Of a stretch of DNA of 35,225 bases, positions 8,852-16,663 are shown piece by piece. A program made the translations under genes and the position numbers. Position 1 is the first letter of the stretch. The number at the start of each line of letters is the position of its first letter. The notes under the pieces are model-generated. The model did no database searches and had not been told where the DNA came from. It saw only the letters and a program-made list of their open reading frames with translations. Source of the stretch: Prevotella sp. (GTDB lineage Bacteria > Bacteroidota > Bacteroidia > Bacteroidales > Bacteroidaceae); NCBI GenBank assembly GCA_017455495.1, contig JAFTAR010000191.1:1-35225 (forward strand), in the 5' to 3' direction.

Positions 8852-9760
8852 ATGGACCAGAAGAGAATTAACGAAGTATTGCTCCACACCGTTGCCGAGC
8901 TGTCACGCCAGGACATGAAGGAGCAGGCCATGATGCCAGCCGGCCATGCACCGCTGCCGTCGGTCTACGAGGTGGCACAGATAGTAGAACTTGCCAAGCG
9001 CATCATTTTCACCGACTATTTCAACCGCCGCCAGCCCGACGAGCTTCTGCGGCGACACCATATAGGCGTAGACCTGGAGCAGATGCACGAGCTGCTGTGC
9101 CGGCAGGTGGCACGCGGACTACAGTTCTGCGAGGAGTGCAGCGAGCAGGATGTGCTGCCGTCGGCAGAAGAGATAGCCATTAAGTTCATTGACCAGCTAC
9201 CCGAGGTGAAGCGCCTGCTCTACACCGACGTGGAAGCCATGTTCCGGGCCGACCCGGCAGCCACCAACTATGGTGAGGTGATATACTGCTACCCGGTGAT
9301 AAGCACCATGACGCACTACCGCCTGGCCCATGCCCTCCACCAGATGCAGGTGCCTGTCATTCCCCGCATCATTACCGAGCAGGCACATGCCCATACCGGA
9401 ATAGACATCCATCCCGGGGCCACCATAGGCGAGTATTTCGCCATTGACCACGGCACCGGCGTCGTCATTGGCGAGACGGCCATCATTGGCAACCACGTAA
9501 CGCTCTACCAGGGCGTGACGCTCGGAGCAAAGAGCTTCAAGTACGACTCGGAGGGTAACATGCTCAACATTCCCCGCCACCCAATCATCGAGGACCGCGT
9601 CACCATCTACAGCAATGCCTCTGTGCTGGGCCGCATCACCATCGGCCACGACTCCGTCGTTGGCGGCAATATCTGGCTCACCCACGACATCCCGCCCTAT
9701 TCGCGCATCTTGCAGAGCAAGGCCGTCGAGGGCTTGTTCCAGGGTGGCCTGGGCATCTGA
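8852..9760 (+). CDS. cysE: Serine O-acetyltransferase
   Basis: 302 residues from ATG 8852 (MDQKRINEVLLHTV). The enzyme makes O-acetylserine from serine and acetyl-CoA, the first step of cysteine synthesis, in the cytoplasm. The N-terminal half is helical. The C-terminal half is a left-handed beta-helix of hexapeptide repeats: AHTGIDIHPGATIGEYFAID, then HGTGVVIGETAIIGNHVTLYQG, then IEDRVTIYSNASVLGRITIG. Asp199-His200 in AIDHGTG correspond to the catalytic pair. The ending VEGLFQGGLGI differs from the proteobacterial CysE tail. Its form fits the EpsC-like serine acetyltransferases common in anaerobes. It stands alone, divergent from susC. Confidence 0.92.
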   Translation: MDQKRINEVLLHTVAELSRQDMKEQAMMPAGHAPLPSVYEVAQIVELAKRIIFTDYFNRRQPDELLRRHHIGVDLEQMHELLCRQVARGLQFCEECSEQDVLPSAEEIAIKFIDQLPEVKRLLYTDVEAMFRADPAATNYGEVIYCYPVISTMTHYRLAHALHQMQVPVIPRIITEQAHAHTGIDIHPGATIGEYFAIDHGTGVVIGETAIIGNHVTLYQGVTLGAKSFKYDSEGNMLNIPRHPIIEDRVTIYSNASVLGRITIGHDSVVGGNIWLTHDIPPYSRILQSKAVEGLFQGGLGI

Positions 9761-9800
9761 CACTTTTAATTCCTAACTTGACGCGAAATACTTTTTAAAA

Positions 9801-9863
9801 CACGAATTTCCACGGATTAAACACGAATTGCCCATAAATATTTATGAAAAATTCATGACTAAT
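9801..9863. repeat. Intergenic AT-rich repeat relic with the CCACGGATTA motif
   Basis: This noncoding stretch between the serine acetyltransferase and the fusion gene holds CACGAATTT (9801), CCACGGATTA (9810-9819) and CACGAATTG (9822), then ATTCATG and TAATT words. The same vocabulary returns at 31031-31128 and 31618-31639, so it looks like one copy of a dispersed extragenic repeat. Confidence 0.45.
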
Positions 9864-9892
9864 TATTGGTAATTAGTGTTATAGAAAAAGAA

Positions 9893-12800
9893 ATGAACAG
9901 AAAGATTGACTTTTTCCTGCCCGCAAGCATAGAATCAACGCTTACCCCGCAGCTACTGTTGCTACCTGAGGTAAGGGCAGTCATGCCACACCAGGGCCTT
10001 AAGCCGCTGACGGCGAGCGAGACCATTCACGACATAGCACAACAGGCCGAGGCGGAGTACACATTATTATTAATAAAGGACATCAACCCCTCGCTTGGTC
10101 AGGGGGCGCTTCAGCGCATGGCCCAGGCCGCCGACTTCAGCGGAGCTGCCCTGGTCTACTCGGACAGGATAGTGAGGAAAGCCGACGGCGACGGATTTAC
10201 GGAGGAGAAGCACCCCACCATAGACTACCAGGAAGGCAGCATTCGCGACGACTTCGACTTCGGGCCGCTGCTGCTCATAAGGACGTCGCTGCTGAAACAA
10301 TGGGCCGGAGAACTGGACGACACATTATTATATATATATAGCGGACTCTACGACCTGCGCCTATGGCTTAGCCGCCACGGCGAGCTGCTTCACCTTAATG
10401 AGTACCTCTATACAGAGGTGGAGATGGACAACCGCAAGTCGGGCGAGAAGCAGTTTGACTATGTCAACCCCGCCAATCGCCAGGTGCAGATAGAGATGGA
10501 GCAGGTGGCAACCCGCCACCTCAGGGCCATCAATGCGCTGGTGGACACTGCCGCATATCCCGACATACAGTACGACGAACAGGACTTCGAGGTGGAAGCC
10601 TCGGTCATAATACCCGTCTACAACCGTGTTCGCACCATCCGCGATGCCGTGGAGAGCGCCCTCTCACAGCAGACCACATTCCCCTTCAACGTCATCGTGG
10701 TTGACAACCACTCAACCGACGGAACGGGCGATGCCCTATCTAAACTATCCACTATAAACTATAAACTAATAGTCCTCACTCCCTCCCGCCGCGACCTGGG
10801 CATAGGCGGCTGCTGGAACATGGCTGTCAACGACCCGCGCTGCGGACGCTTCGCCGTGCAGCTCGACAGCGACGACCTCTACTCCTCGCCCCACACCCTG
10901 CAGCGCATTGTGGATGCCTTCCGTAAGCAGAAGGCCGCCATGATAGTAGGCAGCTACCGCATCTGCGACTTCCAGCTCAACACCCTGCCGCCGGGACTCA
11001 TTGACCACCGCGAGTGGACCAAGGAGAACGGCCCGAACAACGCGCTGCGCATCAACGGATTAGGGGCACCGCGAGCCTTCTTCACCCCTCTGCTCAGACA
11101 GGTACAACTGCCCAACACCAGCTATGGCGAGGACTATGCCATGGGGCTGTGGTTCTCGCGCCAGTACCGCATTGGACGCATCTACGACGAGCTATACCTG
11201 TGCCGCCGCTGGGAGGGCAATAGCGACGCGGCTCTCAGCACAGATCGCATCAACCAGAACAACCTCTACAAAGACCGGCTGCGCACCATGGAGATAAAAG
11301 CCCGCCAGCGCAGAAACAACCAGGAAGGCTGTGAGACGGCGACGGCAGCAGAGCGCTTCTTCGACCGCCAGCTGAGCCTGTGGCCCGAGACCCTGCAGCG
11401 CTACCGTGACCTCACCAGCGTTCAGACGAAGGAGCTGACCATTGGACAGCTCACCCTGAAAGCGCAGTTCAACCCGGCACGCATGCGCAGCACCGGTGCC
11501 GACATCAGCAAGCAGGCACTCAGCAAGCGCCCCTGCTTCCTCTGCAAGGAGAACAGACCCAAGGAACAGTTAGAAGCCCCCTCGGGGGCCGTAGGGGGGG
11601 CTTTCTCTGTTTTCTTAGTCAACCCCTACCCTATCCTGCCCATTCATTTCACCATTCCCACCCTGGAGCACCTGCCGCAACGCATACGCCTGCTCTACGG
11701 GCCAATGATGGACTTCCTGGGCAAGCATCCTGAGCTGACAGTTTTCTACAACGGTCCTCGCTGCGGAGCATCCGCCCCCGACCACGCCCACCTGCAGGCC
11801 GGCTCCACCGGCATCCTGCCCCTGCAAACGGAGTGGCAGAAGTTGTCAAGGAGCCTGAGCACCATAGCGCAGCCTGACAGCGACACCATGCTGACCTCCA
11901 TCAACGACTACCCCTGTGCTGCATTAGCCATCATAGCCAAGAAACAGAAGGAGTCTGAACGCCTGTTCACGAAGTTGTACGACATTATGGAGATACCAGA
12001 AGGAGAGGAAGAGCCGATGATGAACATCGTGGCATGGCGCGAGGCAGACAGCTACGTCAGCGTTATCTTCCCGAGGAAGAAGCACCGCCCCGACTGCTAC
12101 TATGCCACTGGCGAGCAGCAGCTTATGGTAAGCCCCGGCGCGCTTGACATGGCTGGACTCATCATTACCCCGCGCGAGGAGGACTTCAACAAGATTGACT
12201 CGCAACAGGCAGTCGCCATACTGCAGGAATGCGGTATGTATAGTTTAGAGCCAACGGTAAGCGTGGGCATAGTAAGCGCACAGAAAATAGACTTCTGCCT
12301 GAACGGCACATACAAGGCAAAGGGCGAGAACATAAAAGGGCCGCAAACGGTGGAGCTGAGCGACGGAGGACTGCTATGGCGAGGCCAGCAGTACCAGGAG
12401 CTGAGGTTCACACCGGAAGACCCTGCCAACGAGACCTTCACCCTCAACGATGTCATCATTGGCAACGGATTCCACTGGGAGCGCCACCAGCGCCAGACTT
12501 TCCAGGGCACGCTCCACCTGCTTGTAGAGGCCGACAAGGTGGTGGCCGTCAACGAGCTGCCTGTGGAGCAGTACATAGAGAGCGTCATCAGCAGCGAGAT
12601 GAGTCCCACATGCTCCGAGGAACTGCTCAAGGCCCACGCCGTCATCAGCCGCTCCTGGCTGCTGTACCAGATGAAGAAGCGCAAAGAGCAGGACAGGCAG
12701 AAGCAGCAGGACGGCTTCTTCTCGTTCATCAAGAAGGACGACGAGCTTATTCGCTGGTACGACGGCGGAGAGCACACCCTCTTCGATGTCTGTGCCGACG

Positions 12801-13474
12801 ACCACTGCCAGCGCTATCAGGGAATTACGGCCCCCTCCCCCGCCACCCCGAGGGGGGCTTTCAATTCGGTGCGCCAGACTCGCGGCATGGTGCTTACATT
12901 CGACGGCGAGCTGTGCGACACGCGCTTCTCTAAATGCTGCGGCGGACATACCGAGGAATACCAGTACTGCTGGGAGGACACACCGAAGCCATACCTCAGG
13001 AGCGTGGAGTGCCAATGGTGCGACACCCACGACAGGGACATACTGAAGCAGGTGCTGAAAGACTACGACCAGGAAACGCCCGACTTCCACGACTGGACGG
13101 TGGAATACACCCAGGAGGAACTCTCCGAGCTTGTTAGCCGCAAGCTGAAGATGGACTTCGGCACCATCACCGACCTCATCCCCCTCGAACGCGGAAAGAG
13201 CGGCCGCATCTGGCGTCTGAAGATAGTAGGCACCAAGCACACGTTCATCATAGGCAAGGAGCTGGAGATTCGCCGAGCACTATCTGAGACCCACCTCTAC
13301 AGCTCGAACTTTGAAGTGGAAAAAAGAGAGAAATTCGTTCTCCACGGCCACGGCTGGGGCCACGGTGTAGGTCTATGCCAAATCGGTGCCGCCGTGATGG
13401 GCCACGAAGGCTACAGCTTCCGCGACATCCTCCTCCACTACTATCCGGGCGCGGAAATCACGCAAGCCTACTAA
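9893..13474 (+). CDS. Fusion protein: GT2-like glycosyltransferase, DUF4922 (HIT-like) and SpoIID/LytB domain
   Basis: 1193 residues from ATG 9893; a TTG 27 nt upstream is less likely. Residues 1-235 look like a partial GT-A fold ([24 protein letters not shown]). Residues 237-480 are a GT2 domain ([13 protein letters not shown], then LDSDD with D325, D327 and D328). Residues about 500-830 match DUF4922: CFLC (C548, C551) and [13 protein letters not shown], giving H631-A-H633-L-Q635, the HIT-superfamily triad of nucleotide-sugar and Ap4A phosphorylases. Residues about 850-1193 are SpoIID: Glu902 in SSEMSP fits the lytic transglycosylase glutamate, and [16 protein letters not shown] is near the end. 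No signal peptide is visible, which is odd because SpoIID substrates are in the wall. Two GC-rich palindromic elements are read in frame (560-572 and 979-990). It is followed 8 nt later by the RAYT-like gene. The combined role is unknown; wall-glycan metabolism is an inference. Confidence 0.88.
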   Translation: MNRKIDFFLPASIESTLTPQLLLLPEVRAVMPHQGLKPLTASETIHDIAQQAEAEYTLLLIKDINPSLGQGALQRMAQAADFSGAALVYSDRIVRKADGDGFTEEKHPTIDYQEGSIRDDFDFGPLLLIRTSLLKQWAGELDDTLLYIYSGLYDLRLWLSRHGELLHLNEYLYTEVEMDNRKSGEKQFDYVNPANRQVQIEMEQVATRHLRAINALVDTAAYPDIQYDEQDFEVEASVIIPVYNRVRTIRDAVESALSQQTTFPFNVIVVDNHSTDGTGDALSKLSTINYKLIVLTPSRRDLGIGGCWNMAVNDPRCGRFAVQLDSDDLYSSPHTLQRIVDAFRKQKAAMIVGSYRICDFQLNTLPPGLIDHREWTKENGPNNALRINGLGAPRAFFTPLLRQVQLPNTSYGEDYAMGLWFSRQYRIGRIYDELYLCRRWEGNSDAALSTDRINQNNLYKDRLRTMEIKARQRRNNQEGCETATAAERFFDRQLSLWPETLQRYRDLTSVQTKELTIGQLTLKAQFNPARMRSTGADISKQALSKRPCFLCKENRPKEQLEAPSGAVGGAFSVFLVNPYPILPIHFTIPTLEHLPQRIRLLYGPMMDFLGKHPELTVFYNGPRCGASAPDHAHLQAGSTGILPLQTEWQKLSRSLSTIAQPDSDTMLTSINDYPCAALAIIAKKQKESERLFTKLYDIMEIPEGEEEPMMNIVAWREADSYVSVIFPRKKHRPDCYYATGEQQLMVSPGALDMAGLIITPREEDFNKIDSQQAVAILQECGMYSLEPTVSVGIVSAQKIDFCLNGTYKAKGENIKGPQTVELSDGGLLWRGQQYQELRFTPEDPANETFTLNDVIIGNGFHWERHQRQTFQGTLHLLVEADKVVAVNELPVEQYIESVISSEMSPTCSEELLKAHAVISRSWLLYQMKKRKEQDRQKQQDGFFSFIKKDDELIRWYDGGEHTLFDVCADDHCQRYQGITAPSPATPRGAFNSVRQTRGMVLTFDGELCDTRFSKCCGGHTEEYQYCWEDTPKPYLRSVECQWCDTHDRDILKQVLKDYDQETPDFHDWTVEYTQEELSELVSRKLKMDFGTITDLIPLERGKSGRIWRLKIVGTKHTFIIGKELEIRRALSETHLYSSNFEVEKREKFVLHGHGWGHGVGLCQIGAAVMGHEGYSFRDILLHYYPGAEITQAY
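11572..11606. repeat. In-frame GC-rich palindromic element, copy A
   Basis: The arms AGAAGCCCCC and GGGGGGCTTTCT pair across a core that contains GCCCCC-TC-GGGGGC. It resembles the small AAGCCCCCT...GGGGGCTT palindromes scattered through Bacteroidetes genomes. Here it is translated as [12 protein letters not shown] inside the DUF4922 domain, between CFLC and the HxHxQ motif. Confidence 0.6.
12829..12862. repeat. In-frame GC-rich palindromic element, copy B (opposite orientation)
   Basis: The arms GCCCCCTC (12830-12837) and GAGGGGGGC (12850-12858) are followed by TTTC. The reverse complement of copy A aligns to it through CCCCGAGGGGG and CTT. It is translated as [12 protein letters not shown] within the SpoIID domain, in the linker before [10 protein letters not shown]. 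Confidence 0.55.
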
Positions 13475-13482
13475 TCAGCGAT

Positions 13483-14553
13483 ATGGCCGAGACAGAACAT
13501 TGGCAGTGGCAGGAGCCTGGCGGAGCATGGAAGGGCGCCGGTCTGTATCACTTCACCTTGACAGTGACTGACCGCCAGCCTATGCTGGGCAGGCTCATCA
13601 CACCCGATGACGACCCTGCGCGAGCCAGGGTGGTGCGCACAGCCCTGGGCGATGCCTTGGTGGACTGCCTTATGAGCATACCCAGCCACCACCCGGAGCT
13701 CCAGGTGCTCCATTTCTGCCTGATGCCCGACCACCTGCATGCTGTGCTGTATGTACGGCGCACCATGCCCAAGGGCATCAGGACGGTGGCAAGAGGCTTC
13801 TGGCAAGCCGCAAAAAAGCTGGGGCGTGCTTGCTCGCAGCCGGGTTCTTCTTTTGTTGTCCCGAATGACATTCGGGAAGAACTCAAAGAAGAGAGCCGCC
13901 GCTTGGAGGACACGGCTGCCTCCCTGTGCGGGCAGATGGGCGAAGAGGCCTATTACCGGCTGGAGCCTGTTTTCAGGGAGATGCCCTTCATCCGCCCTAT
14001 GGCCCGCTACTCCCAGCTTCAGACTACAATCCGCTATATTGACATGAACCCTCAGCGCCTGGCCACCAAGCGCCTCAGGCCAGGTTTCTTCCGCGTTCAG
14101 AAGGACATTGCGATTGGCAGTCGCAAGTATGACGGCGTTGGCAACGCGGCGCTGCTATTAGAGCTGGCCTACGCCCCAGTGCACGTCAGGCATATATGGG
14201 TGGAGAAAGCCCAACATGGCGACAGCCAGGAACTGCGCGACTACAAGAACGGCTGCGTGCTTCAGGCCCGGCGGGCTGTAGTGATGGTCTCGCCCTTCAT
14301 CTCGCCAGATGAGAAGCAGGTGCAGCAGGTGTTGCTGAGGGAACAGCACCCCTTCATACTCCTCACTGACAACGGTTTCCGCGACTACTACAAGCCTGCC
14401 GACAGCCTTTTCGATGCCTGTGCCCAGGGCCGACTGCTCATTCTTAGCCCCTGGCCCTACGACGGCGGCAAGCGCCACATCAGCCGCGCCGACTGCGTGG
14501 CACTGAACGCAATGGCAGAAGAGATATGCCGGCAGCTGAACCAGGGACTATGA
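13483..14553 (+). CDS. RAYT-like HUH (Y1) transposase-family protein with extra C-terminal domain
   Basis: 356 residues from ATG 13483 (MAETEHWQWQ), 8 nt after the fusion gene stops; a longer reading from 13375 overlaps that gene and is rejected. The Y1/IS200-like core has YHFTLTVTDRQPMLGRL near the N-terminus, the metal-binding motif PDHLHAV (His84, His86) and IRYIDMNPQRL with the likely catalytic Tyr185. This is the pattern of REP-associated tyrosine transposases, single-copy nucleases that act on palindromic repeats. Residues about 225-350 form an added domain (VMVSPFISPDEKQVQQVLL, FILLTDNGF, LLILSPWPYDG) resembling a DprA-like Rossmann fold. A long imperfect inverted repeat lies in frame at 13849-13892. 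No terminal IS repeats were found, so it is not a simple insertion sequence. Confidence 0.8.
   Translation: MAETEHWQWQEPGGAWKGAGLYHFTLTVTDRQPMLGRLITPDDDPARARVVRTALGDALVDCLMSIPSHHPELQVLHFCLMPDHLHAVLYVRRTMPKGIRTVARGFWQAAKKLGRACSQPGSSFVVPNDIREELKEESRRLEDTAASLCGQMGEEAYYRLEPVFREMPFIRPMARYSQLQTTIRYIDMNPQRLATKRLRPGFFRVQKDIAIGSRKYDGVGNAALLLELAYAPVHVRHIWVEKAQHGDSQELRDYKNGCVLQARRAVVMVSPFISPDEKQVQQVLLREQHPFILLTDNGFRDYYKPADSLFDACAQGRLLILSPWPYDGGKRHISRADCVALNAMAEEICRQLNQGL
13849..13892. repeat. Imperfect inverted repeat inside the RAYT-like gene
   Basis: The core TCCCGAATG-A-CATTCGGGA is a perfect 9-bp palindrome with a 1-nt spacer. It is extended outward by TTCTTCTTTTG-like and CTCAAAGAAGA-like arms. 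It is translated as part of SSFVVPNDIREELKEE, between the HUH motif and the catalytic Tyr. Confidence 0.45.
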
Positions 14554-14613
14554 ATGACGGTAATAAACACGGATAGACAGAAGAAGAACGAGAGTAAAAA
14601 AACGGCGTTTTTC

Positions 14614-14644
14614 TTGCCCGTTAAAAAAGATTATATTATTTTTG
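14614..14644 (+). promoter_or_regulatory. Bacteroidetes-type promoter of the AmpG-like permease gene
   Basis: TTG (14614-14616), then 20 nt, then TATTTTTG (14637-14644), a TAnnTTTG match. Transcription should begin near 14651, 18 nt before the ATG at 14669. A TTG start at 14642 would lie inside the -7 box and is rejected. Confidence 0.65.
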
Positions 14645-14668
14645 CAAACAAATTACGACAAGACAGAC

Positions 14669-15940
14669 ATGGAAGGTAAGAAGAAGAGAAATCCGTGGGC
14701 TTGGATTCCTACGCTGTATGTGGCAGAGGGACTGCCCTACGTGGCAGTGATGACCATCTCTGTCATCATGTACAAGAGGCTCGGCATCTCCAACACCGAC
14801 ATAGCGCTCTACACCGGGTGGCTCTACCTGCCGTGGGTGATAAAGCCCTTCTGGAGTCCATTCGTTGACTTGGTTAAGACCAAGCGATGGTGGACCGTGA
14901 GCATGCAGCTGCTCATGGCCCTCGGCTTCGCTGCCATTGCCCTGACGCTGCCCACAGGACTTGCCTTCCAGCTGTCATTGGCGGCCTTCTGGCTTGTGGC
15001 CTTCACCAGCGCCACCCACGACATTGCTGCCGACGGCTACTACATGCACGCCCTCGACAGCCACGAGCAGTCGCTCTACGTGGGCATACGCAGCACCTTC
15101 TACCGCATAGCCACCGTGGCCGGACAGGGGCTGCTGGTAATCCTGGCCGGACTCCTTGAGGACGGCACTGGCAACATCCCCTTAGCCTGGACCATAACGA
15201 TGGGCATACTGTCAGCACTCATGCTGGCTGCCTCCCTGTACCATAATTATATACTGCCACGACCCGCCAGCGACAAGACCGTCGAAGGCGTCACGTGGCG
15301 CAACATGGCCGGGGAATTCCTCAACACCTTCCGTACATTCTTTGTAAAGCCCGGCGCCGTGATAGCCATCCTGTTCATGCTGCTCTACCGCCTGCCCGAG
15401 GCGTTGCTGGTGAAGATGGTGAGCCCCTTCCTCCTTGACCCTGTGGACAAGGGCGGCCTGGAGCTTACAACAACGCAGGTGGGCGTAGTCTACGGCACCG
15501 TGGGCATCATAGGCCTCACCATAGGCGGCATTCTGGGCGGCATAGCGGCAGCCCATGGCGGACTGAAACGGTGGCTGTGGCCCATGGTGGCTGCCATAAC
15601 CCTGCCCGACCTGGTCTACGTTTACCTGAGCATGGCACAGCCCGACAGCCTGCTGCTCATCAACACCTGCGTGTTCATAGAGCAGTTTGGCTACGGTTTC
15701 GGCTTCACCGCCTACATGCTCTACCTCATCTATTTTGCCGACGGCCCTCACAAGACGGCCCACTACGCCATTGCCACCGGCTTCATGGCGCTCGGCATGA
15801 TGCTGCCGGGCATGGCGGCCGGCTGGCTGCAGGAGACGCTGGGCTACGTCAGTTTCTTCATCCTGGCAATGGTGTGCTGTGCTGTGACCTGCCTCGTGAC
15901 TGCCTTCATAAAGGTGGACCCGAAGTTTGGTAAGAAGTGA
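14669..15940 (+). CDS. MFS permease, AmpG-like (muropeptide or sugar transporter)
   Basis: 423 residues with about 12 hydrophobic segments. The N-terminus NPWAWIPTLYVAEGLPYVAV, LYTGWLYLPWVIKPFWSPFVD and AFTSATHDIAADGYYM follow the AmpG pattern (AmpG has SATQDI at the same place). AmpG proteins bring anhydro-muropeptides across the inner membrane for cell-wall recycling. Bacteroidetes use relatives in MurNAc and peptidoglycan salvage. It has its own promoter just after the RAYT-like gene. The SpoIID domain 1.2 kb upstream, a family that releases glycan-strand products, supports a peptidoglycan substrate but does not prove it. No NagZ, AnmK or AmpD gene is nearby. Confidence 0.8.
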   Translation: MEGKKKRNPWAWIPTLYVAEGLPYVAVMTISVIMYKRLGISNTDIALYTGWLYLPWVIKPFWSPFVDLVKTKRWWTVSMQLLMALGFAAIALTLPTGLAFQLSLAAFWLVAFTSATHDIAADGYYMHALDSHEQSLYVGIRSTFYRIATVAGQGLLVILAGLLEDGTGNIPLAWTITMGILSALMLAASLYHNYILPRPASDKTVEGVTWRNMAGEFLNTFRTFFVKPGAVIAILFMLLYRLPEALLVKMVSPFLLDPVDKGGLELTTTQVGVVYGTVGIIGLTIGGILGGIAAAHGGLKRWLWPMVAAITLPDLVYVYLSMAQPDSLLLINTCVFIEQFGYGFGFTAYMLYLIYFADGPHKTAHYAIATGFMALGMMLPGMAAGWLQETLGYVSFFILAMVCCAVTCLVTAFIKVDPKFGKK

Positions 15941-15967
15941 TAAGTGATAAAACAATAAAAGATAACT

Positions 15968-16663
15968 ATGAAGAAGATTCTATCACGCATGATGATGCTT
16001 GCCACGATGATGGCAGCCATGACTGTCTTCACCAGCTGTGAGGACGATGACGACTACATTGCCCAGAAGCTGCGCGACAAGGACTGGCAGGGGTATGTAG
16101 GCAACTACTACCAGAGCCGTTGGGGCATAAGCGGCAACCAGTACAGCACCGTGATGCGCTTCTGGTCCAAAGGCAGCTACTACACCAGCGGCAAGGGCGA
16201 GGAGATAGACTACAACACCTATTCTCGCTATCAGGACTATGCCTACTGCACATTCCGCTGGTTCATCGTCGACGGTGATATCACGCTCATCTATGACGAT
16301 GACATCTGGAGTCCGCTCTACATCACCGACTATTCCCTCTACAGCGACCGTTTCCGCGGCTACATCCAGGACGTAGGCAGCGGCAGGATAGCGTTCGACT
16401 TCTACAGCAACCCCGAGGGTAGCAGCTGGAACAGCACATACTGGGACGACTACAACTACACCGGCGGCTATGGCGACTTCAACAACCAGAAATGGTATCG
16501 TGCCCGCACCTCGCGCGATGATGACGAGTGGCAGGCCGTACCCCAAGAGGACGAGGATGTCCTGTTCCTTGACCGCACGGAGATAGCCCGCCGCCAGAGC
16601 GGCGACTCCACAGCCGTTAGCCATGCCAGCGGCGAGTTTGCACGAATCCTCAGCAACAGGTGA
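15968..16663 (+). CDS. Lipoprotein of unknown function
   Basis: 231 residues. The signal peptide is followed by a lipobox ending at Cys24 and then EDDDD, the acidic pattern of surface-exported Bacteroidetes lipoproteins. The mature region is rich in Trp, Tyr and Asp (GNYYQSRWGISGNQYSTVMR, WFIVDGDITLIYDDDIW) and probably folds as a small beta-barrel or sandwich. I do not recognise the family. It lies 27 bp after the permease gene, and its TGA overlaps the GTG start of the TrkH gene by 4 bp, so the two are probably translated together. Confidence 0.75.
   Translation: MKKILSRMMMLATMMAAMTVFTSCEDDDDYIAQKLRDKDWQGYVGNYYQSRWGISGNQYSTVMRFWSKGSYYTSGKGEEIDYNTYSRYQDYAYCTFRWFIVDGDITLIYDDDIWSPLYITDYSLYSDRFRGYIQDVGSGRIAFDFYSNPEGSSWNSTYWDDYNYTGGYGDFNNQKWYRARTSRDDDEWQAVPQEDEDVLFLDRTEIARRQSGDSTAVSHASGEFARILSNR

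Noticed and set aside
12374..13240. 288-codon minus-strand ORF opposite the SpoIID region
   Set aside because: Shadow in GC-rich DNA. The plus strand holds continuous SpoIID motifs.
13375..14553. Complete insertion sequence around the RAYT-like gene
   Set aside because: No terminal repeats or target duplication were found. The gene is closely spaced with its upstream neighbour, and RAYTs are normally single-copy resident genes.
14597..14612. Terminator at AAAAAAACGGCGTTTTT
   Set aside because: The stem would be only about six mostly A-T pairs, too weak to call. It lies just upstream of, or within, the permease promoter.
15212..15955. 247-codon minus-strand ORF opposite the AmpG-like permease
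   Set aside because: His/Gln-rich shadow translation of a membrane protein gene, with no recognisable domain.
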